Shown in pieces: positions 9,468 through 17,263 of a DNA stretch of 48,714 bases. The translations under genes were made by a program, and so were the position numbers. Each line of letters begins with the position of its first letter. Position 1 is the first letter of the stretch. The DNA comes from Pseudomonadota bacterium. GTDB taxonomy: Bacteria > Pseudomonadota > Gammaproteobacteria > Xanthomonadales > Rhodanobacteraceae. The notes beneath the pieces are model-generated. The model was not told the DNA's origin, made no database searches, and worked only from the letters and a program-made list of their open reading frames with translations. The DNA lies in NCBI GenBank assembly GCA_021793195.1, contig JAJYTG010000005.1:1-48714 (forward strand). Reading direction: 5' to 3'.

Positions 9468-9518
9468 GGAGTGAGCGCATGGCGCTGAAGATCACCGACG
9501 TCTGCGTCAACTGCGACG
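9468..9518 (+). repeat. 51-bp direct repeat: copy of the ferredoxin gene start
   Basis: Identical over 51 bp to 9634-9684. It includes the ribosome-binding region GGAGTGAG, the ATG (9479-9481) and the first 13 codons of the ferredoxin (MALKITDVCVNCD). After the repeat the frame continues into unrelated sequence and stops at 9638-9640, giving a truncated peptide with only two of the cluster-binding Cys. It is a partial tandem duplication, not a functional gene. Confidence 0.9.
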
Positions 9519-9535
9519 GCGAACCGGGATTTGCC

Positions 9536-9591
9536 GCGGGATGCGGTGAAGCGCATCCCGCGCCGGTGAGCGGCCAGCCATGGATGGCTGG
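9536..9591. repeat. Pair of perfect hairpins between the duplicated ferredoxin starts
   Basis: Two stem-loops lie between the 51-bp repeats. The first has a 10-bp stem, GCGGGATGCG with CGCATCCCGC, and a 6-base loop (9536-9561). The second is CCAGCCAT with ATGGCTGG (9574-9591), loop GG. Neither is followed by a T tract. They look like REP-type palindromes. Confidence 0.7.
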
Positions 9592-9644
9592 ACCGAGGGC
9601 GCACCATGGATGGCTCTGTGCGCGTGCCGAATGGGAGTGAGCGC

Positions 9645-9908
9645 ATGGCGCTGAAGATCACCGACGTCTGCGTCAACTGCGACGTTTGCGAGCCCGTCTG
9701 CCCCAATCAGGCGATCGCGCCCGGTCCCGACTACTACGAAATCGACCCGGCCCTGTGCACCGAGTGTGTCGGTCACCACGACCTGCCGCAGTGCGTCGAG
9801 GTCTGCCCGGTCGAATGCATCTTCGTCGATGACGCCCATGCCGAATCGCGCGAGCAGCTCGAACTCAAGTACCGCGAACTGATGCAAGCCAGGGCGAGCG
9901 CCGCATGA
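9645..9908 (+). CDS. YfhL-family 2[4Fe-4S] ferredoxin
   Basis: 87 aa. Cys9, 12, 15 and 19 (CXXCXXCXXXCP) form one cluster motif. Cys38, 41, 50 and 54 (CXXC-X8-CXXXCP) form the second, whose longer loop is typical of YfhL/Alv-type ferredoxins. It is a cytoplasmic electron carrier with unknown partners. The ATG at 9645 is preceded by GGAGTGAGCGC. Because that start region is duplicated 166 bp upstream, two ribosome-binding sites exist on the transcript. Confidence 0.92.
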   Translation: MALKITDVCVNCDVCEPVCPNQAIAPGPDYYEIDPALCTECVGHHDLPQCVEVCPVECIFVDDAHAESREQLELKYRELMQARASAA

Positions 9909-10047
9909 CCTCGCGCCGGTTCAGGCACTGGCAGGGCGCCCTGCGCCGGCGAGCGCCGGAGGCAGGAGCCGCAGGCGGGGTGACTTGGCGAGGCAGGAAG
10001 CCGAGCGTAGTCACCGACGCCGCCGAGATTGAGCGAAGAGGCAGACG

Positions 10048-10920
10048 ATGAAGCTGTGGTCGATCCTGGGCAATTCGCAACGGCTGGATGGCGGCGCCAT
10101 GTTCGGCAACGCGCCCAGGGCGATGTGGTCGCAGTGGATCGAGCCCGATGCCGGGAATCGCATTCCGCTGGCCTGTCGTTGCCTGCTGGTGGACGACCTC
10201 GACGGCAAGACCGTGTTGTTCGAGACCGGGATCGGCGCGTTCTTCGAACCGAAGCTGCGTGAGCGCTACGGGGTGGTCGAGGACCGCCATGTCCTGCTGG
10301 ACAGCCTCGCGCAGGCCGGCTTCGCGCACGAGAACATCGACGCGGTCGTGCTCTCGCATCTGCACTTCGATCATGCCGGCGGCCTGCTGGCGGAGTGGCG
10401 CGAGGGCCAGCCGGCGCAGCTGCTGTTTCCCAACGCGACCTACGTCATCGGCCGTGACCATTGGCAGCGCGCACAGTCGCCGCACGCGCGCGATCGTGCC
10501 TCGTTCATTGCCGAACTGTTGCCGCTGCTCGAGTCCAGCGGACGCCTGCAGCTGGTGGACGGCGAGCATGCGCCTGCGCTGGGACCGCGCGTGCGCTTCC
10601 ACTATTCCGACGGGCATACGCCGGGGCTGATGCTGGCCGAGATCCAGCCCGCACCCGGTGCCGGCGGCGGCGTGCTGTTCTGCGCCGACCTGATCCCCGG
10701 CCGCGCCTGGGTGCACCTGCCGATCACCATGGGCTACGACCGTTACCCGGAGCGCCTGATCGACGAGAAGCGCGATCTGCTCGAAGCCGCGCGCCAGCGC
10801 GGCGTGCGCCTGTTCTTCACCCATGATCACGAGATGGCGCTGGCCGACGTCGAGGTCGATGCGCGCGGGCGCTATCTCGCGGCGCACGCCCGGCCGCGAC
10901 TGGCTGCGTTGCCGCTATGA
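10048..10920 (+). CDS. Metallo-beta-lactamase-fold hydrolase
   Basis: 290 aa. The zinc-binding signature [10 protein letters not shown] places His104, His106, Asp108 and His109. Further ligand candidates are SDGHTPG, CADLIP and FTHDHEM. The overall pattern is close to the lactonase-type (YtnP/AttM-like) branch, which can hydrolyse N-acyl homoserine lactones, but the substrate cannot be read from sequence. GAAGAGG at 10035-10041 is a good ribosome-binding site. It overlaps the next gene by ATGA. Confidence 0.85.
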   Translation: MKLWSILGNSQRLDGGAMFGNAPRAMWSQWIEPDAGNRIPLACRCLLVDDLDGKTVLFETGIGAFFEPKLRERYGVVEDRHVLLDSLAQAGFAHENIDAVVLSHLHFDHAGGLLAEWREGQPAQLLFPNATYVIGRDHWQRAQSPHARDRASFIAELLPLLESSGRLQLVDGEHAPALGPRVRFHYSDGHTPGLMLAEIQPAPGAGGGVLFCADLIPGRAWVHLPITMGYDRYPERLIDEKRDLLEAARQRGVRLFFTHDHEMALADVEVDARGRYLAAHARPRLAALPL

Positions 10921-12005
10921 AGCGTCGCCGTCGCCGCGATCCGCGCATCGCCCTGCTGGCCTTCCTGCGCGGCGCCTGGCCGCCGCGCCTGGCTGCGCTG
11001 CTGCTGGCGGTGGCCGCACTGGCCCTGATCGCCGCCACCGAACGCGGTGTGGGCGCGCATGTGGCCGCGCTCGACCGGCACGGTGGCGCGGTCCGCGACC
11101 TGGGCGCAGGCGCGGCGCCGTCCTCGCGTCTGTACGGCTACATGGTGCGGGTTACCGGCACGCCGCAGGTGGTGGAGCTGCCGCTGGATGCCGATTTCGG
11201 CGTGCAGGCCGACACGCCGGTGCTGATCCGTCACGTGGCGATGTTCCAGTGGCACGAGATCAATGTCGGCTACCCGTTGTACGAGCAGGATTGGGTCAAT
11301 CACGCGGTGGACAGCGCCACGTTCAGTGACCCGCGCGGGCACGCCAATCCCGGGCCGTTGCCGATCCCGCCGCACCGTTTCATCGCGCCGCGGGTGCGCC
11401 TGGACGGCTTCGTGCTGGACCCGGCGATCGTCGATGCGATCCCGGGCAGCGTGCCGCTGAAACCCGACTTCGGCCGTTTGCCGCCCAACCTGGCCGCCAC
11501 CTTCCACGTCGCCGGTGACGCGCTGGTCAGCAGCGCCGATCCGCGGGCGCCGCACCTGGGCGATCTGCGCATCCGCTGGCGCGAGGTGCCGCTGCAGCCG
11601 ATCAGCGTGTTCGCGCGCGCCGAAGGCGATCGGCTGTTGCCGGCGCGCTCCGTCGCGGCCGGCGGCTTCGTGGTGCAGCTGGGTGATCGCAGTCTCGCCG
11701 ATCTGCTGCCGGACGTGCCCGACGCACCGGCATGGCCGTGGGCACAGCGCCTGCTGGCGCTGCTGCTGGCCGGCGCGGCGGTGCTGCTGGTGGCCGCACC
11801 GTGGCCGCGCCTGCGCCGCGATCCGCTGTTCGTGGTCTCTGCCGCGCTGGCTCCGCTGGCGCTGCTGGCCGCCATCGAGTGGCTGCGGCTGCGCACGGGT
11901 CTGGGCGTCGGCCTGCTGCTGCTGGCCGCTGCGGCGGCGGCCGCAGGCTGGTGGCGTGCGCGCCGTATCGCCTCCTCGCCCGTTGTCGTCGGCGCCGAGG
12001 ACTGA
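10917..12005 (+). CDS. TMEM43-family membrane protein
   Basis: 362 aa. There is one N-terminal membrane helix (about 22-41), a large soluble domain, and a C-terminal cluster of three or four helices (about 278-348). The central domain matches the TMEM43/LUMA family pattern, notably [17 protein letters not shown] followed by [17 protein letters not shown]. Bacterial members are of unknown function. The start overlaps the upstream hydrolase stop as ATGA (10917-10920), so the two are probably made together. Confidence 0.8.
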   Translation: MKRRRRRDPRIALLAFLRGAWPPRLAALLLAVAALALIAATERGVGAHVAALDRHGGAVRDLGAGAAPSSRLYGYMVRVTGTPQVVELPLDADFGVQADTPVLIRHVAMFQWHEINVGYPLYEQDWVNHAVDSATFSDPRGHANPGPLPIPPHRFIAPRVRLDGFVLDPAIVDAIPGSVPLKPDFGRLPPNLAATFHVAGDALVSSADPRAPHLGDLRIRWREVPLQPISVFARAEGDRLLPARSVAAGGFVVQLGDRSLADLLPDVPDAPAWPWAQRLLALLLAGAAVLLVAAPWPRLRRDPLFVVSAALAPLALLAAIEWLRLRTGLGVGLLLLAAAAAAAGWWRARRIASSPVVVGAED

Positions 12006-12010
12006 CGGCC

Positions 12011-12589
12011 TCAGGCCGGAGCCGCGGCCGGCGTCTCGTGTTCGAGAAACCACAGCCCCGCAAACAGCTTGGGATCGACCGAATAGCCCGCGCGCGCCTT
12101 GGCGAACAGCCACGCCGAGGCTTCGCCGCGCGCGATCTCGTGCACGACGATCGCCTCGCTGGCATCACCGCCACCGGCACCCACCCGTTGCAGATCGAAG
12201 GCACGCACGAAGGCGATCAGCTCGGTGCTCATGCCCGACGATGACGGCCCGGCGTGCAGGAATTCCAGCCGCGCCGCGCGCCAGCCGGTTTCCTCCTCCA
12301 GCTCGCGCGCGGCGGCGGTCAGCGCGGTCTCGTCGCCGTTGCCCGCGTGATCGCCGACCAGCCCGGCGGGCATCTCGATCGTGCGCGCCTGGATCGGCAC
12401 GCGGTACTGCTCGACGAACAGGATGCGGTCCTGCGGCGTGACCGCGACGATGATGACCGCACCGCCGGCATTGTTGCGCTCGACGAACTCCCAGCGGCCG
12501 CGCCGGCGCAGGGTCAGCCAGGCGCCGCGATGGAGATCCTCGGCGGGCGCATCGGCGCCGACAGGCAGGCTTGAAGGGTCGTGATTCAT
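12011..12589 (-). CDS. Nudix hydrolase, ADP-ribose pyrophosphatase type
   Basis: 192 aa. The Nudix helix is clear: ETALTAAARELEEETGW (E-X7-REUXEEXGU), preceded by IEMPAGLVGD. The Gly that normally stands six residues before the first Glu is displaced, as in some NudF-like enzymes. The FVEQYRVP strand and the C-terminal layout fit ADP-ribose or sugar-nucleotide hydrolysis. The start overlaps the exonuclease stop as ATGA (12586-12589). Confidence 0.88.
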   Translation of the reverse strand: MNHDPSSLPVGADAPAEDLHRGAWLTLRRRGRWEFVERNNAGGAVIIVAVTPQDRILFVEQYRVPIQARTIEMPAGLVGDHAGNGDETALTAAARELEEETGWRAARLEFLHAGPSSSGMSTELIAFVRAFDLQRVGAGGGDASEAIVVHEIARGEASAWLFAKARAGYSVDPKLFAGLWFLEHETPAAAPA

Positions 12590-13494
12590 GCCGTCTCCGC
12601 CTTCGGCTGAGCGTGAGCACGCAGGCGCGCGCGGGTGTGCGCACCGAGGCGCAGGTGCTGGCCCAGGCTTTCCAGGGCGTCGCCATCGCCGCCGCGCCAG
12701 GCCAGCGCATCAGGCTCGGGTACCGGCGCGTCCAGCGCGATGCGCGTCAGCCGCCGCGACAGACGCGCGTTGTCGGCCTGGCCGCGCAGGCGCATGGCGA
12801 CGCCGGCGGCACCGCGCAGAGGCATTGCCGGAATCTCGTCGATGCGCGCCAGCAGGGCGTCGAGGTCACCGAAGTGCGCCAGCAGCGCGGCGGCGGTGCG
12901 CGGACCGATGCCGCGCACGCCCGGCACGTTGTCGACGGCATCGCCGGCCAGTGCCAGATAGTCGGCGACCTGCTCGGGGCGCACGCCCATGCGGGCCATG
13001 ACGCCGTCCGCGCCCCAGCGCTCGCCGCGCGCGAAGTCCCACTGCTCGTCGTGGCTGCCCAGCAGCTGGCCGAAGTCCTTGTCCGACGACACCACCACCG
13101 AGCGGTAGCCGTGCCGGCGCAGCGTCCACAGGGCACTGCCGATCAGGTCGTCGGCTTCGAAGCTGGAGTGCGCGGCCACCGCCAGCCCGAGCGCGACGGC
13201 CAATTCGCGGCAGCGTCCGAACTGGAACTCCAGTTCCGGCGGTGGCAGTTCGCGATTGGCCTTGTAGGCCGGGTAGATCGCGTTGCGAAAGCACGAGTTC
13301 AGCGCGGCATCGAAGGCGACCAGCACGTGCGTGGGTCGGGCGCGCTCGAGCAGATCGAGCAGGAAGCGGGCGAAGCCGTGGACGGCATTGACCGGGCGGC
13401 CGTCGCGATCGCGCAGCTCGTCCGGCAGCGAATGCCAGGCGCGGAACACGTACAGGCTGGCATCGACCAGGTGCGCGGCCGGACGCGTGCTCAT
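12586..13494 (-). CDS. 5'-3' exonuclease (ExoIX / PolA N-domain type)
   Basis: 302 aa. It has the FEN-like fold: HLVDASLYVFRAWH at the N-terminus, VAFDAALNSCFRNAIYPAYKANR, FEADDLIGS, VVSSDKDFGQLL and the helix-hairpin-helix DNA-binding segment VPGVRGIGPRTAAALL. The acidic metal ligands (D11, the FDAA Asp, the ADD pair, the SDKD pair) are present. It resembles stand-alone flap nucleases rather than a PolA fragment, because no polymerase part follows. The ATG at 13494 overlaps the nitroreductase stop. Confidence 0.9.
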   Translation of the reverse strand: MSTRPAAHLVDASLYVFRAWHSLPDELRDRDGRPVNAVHGFARFLLDLLERARPTHVLVAFDAALNSCFRNAIYPAYKANRELPPPELEFQFGRCRELAVALGLAVAAHSSFEADDLIGSALWTLRRHGYRSVVVSSDKDFGQLLGSHDEQWDFARGERWGADGVMARMGVRPEQVADYLALAGDAVDNVPGVRGIGPRTAAALLAHFGDLDALLARIDEIPAMPLRGAAGVAMRLRGQADNARLSRRLTRIALDAPVPEPDALAWRGGDGDALESLGQHLRLGAHTRARLRAHAQPKAETA

Positions 13495-14069
13495 GCCGTC
13501 CATGCGCTGATGTGGGCCGCAGGCTGCGCGCGAGGGATCGGCGTCGGCTCCTCGCCGACGCTGCCGATATGCACCAGGCCGATCAGGCTCTCGCCGGCGC
13601 CCAGTCCGAGCAGCGCAGCCACGGCGGGGTCGTAGGCGGCCCAGCCGGTCAGCCACTGCGCGCCGTAACCCAGCGCCTCGGCGCCCAGCACCAAGCTGTA
13701 GGCAACGCAGCCGGCCGACAGCAGCTGCTCCTGGGCGGGGATCCTGGCGTGTCCGGCATCGATCCGCGCCACCACCGCGACCACCAGCGCGGCGTGTGCG
13801 TAGCGCGCGCGCTCCTTGTCGAGGCGTGCGGGATTGACGTCGGGCTCGCGTGCGGCCAGACGTTCGGCCAGCCGTGCAGCCAAGGTTGTCAGCGCCGCGC
13901 CCTCGATGGTGATCAGCCGCCATGGCTGCAGGCGGCCGTGATCGGGCACGCGCAGCGCGAAGGCCAGCAATGCCTCGCGTTCGGCGCCGCTCGGCGCCGG
14001 AATGGTCAGCAGGCGTGCCGGCACCGAACGGCGGCGGGCGAGAGCGGCGAACAGCGGCGAGGCGGGCAT
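13491..14069 (-). CDS. Nitroreductase family protein (YdjA-like)
   Basis: 192 aa, a single-domain FMN flavoprotein fold. RRRSVPARLL is the Arg/Ser FMN-phosphate region, PDHGRLQPWRL is a substrate/FMN loop, and AYSLVLGAEALGYGAQWLTG with GLVHIGS forms the C-terminal part. The compact length matches YdjA-type nitroreductases. The substrate is unknown. It is the first gene of a three-gene minus-strand operon with the exonuclease and the Nudix hydrolase, all joined by ATGA overlaps. Confidence 0.85.
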   Translation of the reverse strand: MPASPLFAALARRRSVPARLLTIPAPSGAEREALLAFALRVPDHGRLQPWRLITIEGAALTTLAARLAERLAAREPDVNPARLDKERARYAHAALVVAVVARIDAGHARIPAQEQLLSAGCVAYSLVLGAEALGYGAQWLTGWAAYDPAVAALLGLGAGESLIGLVHIGSVGEEPTPIPRAQPAAHISAWTA

Positions 14070-14212
14070 GGGCCGAGTTTAGTGGGGCGCTGCGGAAATA
14101 CCCATCCGTGCTGGCCGGCGCCCTCGGGCCGGACCGAGGATGGTCGCGCCGGGCGCTGCGCGACGTTTCCCGGCATCCGTTACGATGCGGCGGATCCGGG
14201 TGGAGATGCGTC

Positions 14213-15307
14213 ATGGCCGTGACCATTGCAGCGCTGAAGGAGACCGCGACGGGCGAACGCCGCGTGGCGATCACGCCGGAAACGGCGAAGAAATATCGCG
14301 CCCGCGGGCTGCAGGTGCTGCTCGAGCGCGATGCCGGCGCCGCCGCCGGTTTTCCCGATGCCGGTTACATCGACGTCGAATTCGCCGATGCCGCCACGGT
14401 GCTGACACGTGCCGACGTGCTGCTGGCGGTGCAGCCGCCCGCGACCCTGGTCGGTCTGCGCAGCGGCTCGATGCTGGTCGGCCAGCTGCGCCCTTACGGC
14501 GCCGGCGAGCGCATCGCCGCCTGGGCCGGGCAGGGGCTGACCGCGTTCGCGCTCGAGCGCCTGCCGCGCAGCACCCGCGCGCAGGCGATGGACACGCTGT
14601 CGTCGCAGGCGGCGGTCGCCGGCTATCGCGCCGTGCTGCTGGCCGCCGAGGCCTCGCCGCGCTTCTTTCCGATGCTGACCACCGCCGCCGGCACCGTGCG
14701 TCCCAGCCGCGTGCTGGTGATCGGTGCCGGTGTGGCCGGCCTGCAGGCGATCGCCACCGCGCGCCGGCTGGGCGCGCAGGTGGAGGGTTTCGACGTGCGC
14801 CCGGAGACGCGCGAGCAGGTGCAGTCGCTGGGGGCGAAGTTTCTCGATCTTGGCGTCAGCGCCGCCGGCAGCGGCGGCTATGCGCGCGAGCTGACCGCCG
14901 AGGAGCGTGCGCGTCAGCAACAGGCACTGGGCGAACATCTGCGCGCGATGGACGTGGTGATCACCACCGCGGCGGTTCCGGGCCGGCAGGCGCCGCGTAT
15001 CCTGACCGCGGCCATGATCGCGGGCATGAAACCGGGCGCGGTGGTCGTGGACATCGCCGCCGAGAGCGGCGGCAACTGCGAGCTGACCCGCGCCGGTGCG
15101 CGCGTCGAGCACGGCGCCGTCAGCATCCTCGGACCGGTCAATCTGGCGGCCGGCACCCCGCTGCACGCCAGCGAGATGATCGCGCGCAATTTCGCCAATT
15201 TCGCCGAACTGCTGCTGCGCGAGGGCGCGCTCCGTCCGGACTTCGGCGACGAGCTGATCAGCAATGCCTGCGTCGCCCACGGCGGCGAGGTCAAGTTCGC
15301 CGGCTGA
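14213..15307 (+). CDS. pntAA: NAD(P) transhydrogenase subunit alpha part 1 (dI, NAD(H)-binding)
   Basis: 364 aa. This is the soluble NAD(H) domain of proton-translocating transhydrogenase. It starts IAALKETATGERRVAITPE and carries the RQD-loop-like region, the nucleotide fold GAGVAG (171-176), FDVRPETREQVQSLGAKFL, and GAVVVDIAAESGGNCE. The alpha subunit is split here, with the membrane part encoded separately at 16967. A good ribosome-binding site (GGTGGAG) precedes the ATG. The gene is cut off from pntAB-pntB by an opposing 1.6-kb operon. Confidence 0.95.
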   Translation: MAVTIAALKETATGERRVAITPETAKKYRARGLQVLLERDAGAAAGFPDAGYIDVEFADAATVLTRADVLLAVQPPATLVGLRSGSMLVGQLRPYGAGERIAAWAGQGLTAFALERLPRSTRAQAMDTLSSQAAVAGYRAVLLAAEASPRFFPMLTTAAGTVRPSRVLVIGAGVAGLQAIATARRLGAQVEGFDVRPETREQVQSLGAKFLDLGVSAAGSGGYARELTAEERARQQQALGEHLRAMDVVITTAAVPGRQAPRILTAAMIAGMKPGAVVVDIAAESGGNCELTRAGARVEHGAVSILGPVNLAAGTPLHASEMIARNFANFAELLLREGALRPDFGDELISNACVAHGGEVKFAG

Positions 15308-15325
15308 GCATTTCGCGGCGGCAGT

Positions 15326-15847
15326 TCAACCGCCGCCGTGACGCCCGCCCGCGGGCGGCATGCGTTGCGGGTGCGGACCGGGACCGCGCTGTTGCAGCCA
15401 GTGCTGGCGTTGCGCGGGATTCATCGAATGCCACTGCCGCTGCAACGCCTCGCGCTGTGCCGGCGGCAGTTCGCGAAAGCGCGCGTAGGCTGCGCGCAGA
15501 CGCTGGCGCTGCTGCGGGCTCATCTGCCGGAACTGCTGCATGTTGCGGCGCACCTGCGCGCGCTGCTGGGGCGTCATCTGCTGCCAGCGCTCGATGCGCT
15601 GGTCGATCGCGCGCTGGCGCTGCGGCGGCAGCTGTTCCCAGTGCTGCTCGTTGCGCAACAGTTGCTGCTGACGCTGTGGCGGCATGTGCTCCCAGCGGTT
15701 GCGAAAAGGACTCAGCAGTCGCTGCTGCTCGGGACTCAGCTGCTGCCAGGGCGTCACCGGCGCTGGCTGCGCCTGCGCGGTCAGCGGCGCAGCCAGCGCC
15801 AGCGCGAGCAGCAGGGCAGCGGAGGGCAGGATCGGTACGCGCGGCAT
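15326..15847 (-). CDS. DUF3106 exported Gln/Arg-rich protein
   Basis: 173 aa. A signal peptide ends at AQAQ (about residue 26). The rest is a periodic series of short helical units built on LPPQRQ/MTPQQR followed by W or F, at about 16-18-residue spacing, then a Gly/Pro/His tail. This is the DUF3106 pattern. The function is unknown; a periplasmic role is inferred. It is the third gene of the sigma factor operon and begins 2 bp after the DUF3619-like gene. Confidence 0.85.
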   Translation of the reverse strand: MPRVPILPSAALLLALALAAPLTAQAQPAPVTPWQQLSPEQQRLLSPFRNRWEHMPPQRQQQLLRNEQHWEQLPPQRQRAIDQRIERWQQMTPQQRAQVRRNMQQFRQMSPQQRQRLRAAYARFRELPPAQREALQRQWHSMNPAQRQHWLQQRGPGPHPQRMPPAGGRHGGG

Positions 15848-15849
15848 GG

Positions 15850-16236
15850 TCAGTCTCCGGCCGGCGCCGGGTGGGCGCCGGGCTGTCGCGGCTGGGTCGC
15901 CAGCCAGCCGTAGAAGTCGAGATTCTGGTACAGGTCGAGATCGGCGGCGTCGGACGCGGCCAGCGAATCGCTGCCGGTACCCGCGGCCGTGGCGACCGCC
16001 GCCGCGGGAGTCGCCGGTGCGTCGGCATGCGGATGCCAGACCAGGCCCAGCGCCAGCGCCGCGGCGGCAAATGCCCCCGCCGGCAGCAGAAAGCGCGCGA
16101 TCGGTGCATGTCGCGGCTGCAGCGCGGTGCGGCGCGCGCTGCGCAGGCGCGCGGCCGTGGCCGCGTCGACGCCGCTCACGGCGCTGTCGAACAGACCACG
16201 GGCGCGGTTTGCGAGCGGATCGCGGATATCGTTCAT
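15850..16236 (-). CDS. DUF3619-like putative anti-sigma factor
   Basis: 128 aa. The N-terminal 45 residues are cytoplasmic and Arg-rich (DPLANRARGLFDSAV), one transmembrane helix covers about 48-64, and an Ala/Thr-rich periplasmic tail ends DLDLYQNLDFYGWLATQP. The order and shape match the DUF3619 protein usually encoded between an ECF sigma factor and DUF3106. An anti-sigma role is inferred from position and topology; no zinc-binding HXXXCXXC motif is present. It overlaps the sigma gene as ATGA. Confidence 0.7.
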   Translation of the reverse strand: MNDIRDPLANRARGLFDSAVSGVDAATAARLRSARRTALQPRHAPIARFLLPAGAFAAAALALGLVWHPHADAPATPAAAVATAAGTGSDSLAASDAADLDLYQNLDFYGWLATQPRQPGAHPAPAGD

Positions 16237-16886
16237 CGCCAGTCCTCCAGATGGTTGCGCAGCGCTTCCATGGCGCGCGACAGATGGGTCTTGACGCTGC
16301 CGGCGGAACAGCCCATGGCCTGTGCCGTGGCCGCCACGTCGAGGCCTTCGAGCATGCGCAGCATGAAAGCCTCCTGCTGGCGCCGCGGCAGCTTGCGCAC
16401 CGCCACGCCCATCGCCGCGTAGGCGCTGCTGTCGAGCAGCCGCTGCTGCGGGTCGGGGGCGAGGTCGGCCGGTTCCCATAGCGGGCCGTCGTCGCCATCC
16501 TCGTCGCCGCCGCGCGGCGCCAGCCAGCCGACCACGATCGAGCGCACCTTGCGCCGCCGCTGCAGGTCGGTGATGCGCCGGCGCAGGATGCCCCAGAACA
16601 GCGGCGACCATTCCTCGGGCGGGCGTTCGCGGTAGCTCCTGACCAGCCTCAGCATGGCGTCCTGCACGGCGTCCAATGCCTCTTCGCGGTCATTCAGGCC
16701 CATCTCGGCGACGCGCCAGGCGCGCCGTTCGACCTGGGCCAGAAAACCCTCGAGTGACGCCGGCACCGGTCGCGTGCCGGCCTCGGGCAAGGGTTGCAGC
16801 AGGGCAGTCGCGGTCACGCTCATGTCGCGCTGCCGCGGCGGGTGCGGTTCCTCATCAGCCGTTTCCTGCGTGATCACCTCACCCAT
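16233..16886 (-). CDS. ECF-type RNA polymerase sigma factor
   Basis: 217 aa. The region-2 core is EALDAVQDAMLRLVRSYRE. The linker is acidic and Gly-rich. Region 4 (LPRRQQEAFMLRMLEGLDVA, then GCSAGSVKTHLSRAMEAL) is the -35-binding helix-turn-helix. The ATG at 16886 is preferred to the one at 16823 because GGACC precedes it and nothing usable precedes the other. With the two following genes it forms a sigma/anti-sigma/effector cassette. Its regulon is unknown. Confidence 0.9.
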   Translation of the reverse strand: MGEVITQETADEEPHPPRQRDMSVTATALLQPLPEAGTRPVPASLEGFLAQVERRAWRVAEMGLNDREEALDAVQDAMLRLVRSYRERPPEEWSPLFWGILRRRITDLQRRRKVRSIVVGWLAPRGGDEDGDDGPLWEPADLAPDPQQRLLDSSAYAAMGVAVRKLPRRQQEAFMLRMLEGLDVAATAQAMGCSAGSVKTHLSRAMEALRNHLEDWR

Positions 16887-16966
16887 AACGGTCCATGCTC
16901 GCCGCGGTTGACAGTCGCCGCGTATGATCGGGCCCACGCGCGGCGCCGACCACCCGGGGGACAGCG

Positions 16967-17263
16967 ATGATCGACGGCTTTCTGGCACTGTATATCTTCA
17001 TGCTGGCGGCCTTCACCGGCTACGAGATCATCGCGCGGGTGCCGGTGATCCTGCACACGCCGCTGATGTCCGGATCCAACTTCGTGCACGGCATCGTGGT
17101 GGTCGGCGCGATGGTTGCGCTGGGCCATGCGCAGACACCGCCGGAGCAGGCGATCGGCTTCGTCGGCGTGCTGCTGGGCGCCGGCAATGCGGCCGGCGGC
17201 TATGTCGTCACCGAACGCATGCTGGAAATGTTCAAGGCCAGCAAGAAGAAGGAGGGCGGCTGA
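16967..17263 (+). CDS. pntAB: NAD(P) transhydrogenase subunit alpha part 2 (membrane)
   Basis: 98 aa with three transmembrane helices: FLALYIFMLAAFTGYEII, a second around HGIVVVGAMVALG, and a third around IGFVGVLLGAGNAAGGY. It ends in a Lys-rich cytoplasmic tail. This matches the small membrane subunit of three-gene transhydrogenases. GGGGGAC precedes the ATG. The stop overlaps the pntB start (TGATG, 17261-17265). TATGAT at 16923-16928 could be the -10 box for pntAB-pntB. Confidence 0.93.
   Translation: MIDGFLALYIFMLAAFTGYEIIARVPVILHTPLMSGSNFVHGIVVVGAMVALGHAQTPPEQAIGFVGVLLGAGNAAGGYVVTERMLEMFKASKKKEGG

Noticed and set aside
15315-15336. GCGGCGG/CCGCCGC hairpin between pntAA and DUF3106 as a terminator
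   Set aside because: No T tract on either strand, and it covers the DUF3106 stop codon; not enough to call a terminator.
14140-16422. Long open frame crossing pntAA and the DUF3106 region
   Set aside because: Arg/Ala/Gly-rich translation typical of an out-of-frame reading; it contradicts three well-supported genes.
16908-16928. TTGACA followed by TATGAT upstream of pntAB as a sigma-70 promoter
   Set aside because: The spacing is 9 bp, far from 16-18. TATGAT may still serve as a -10 box with another upstream element.
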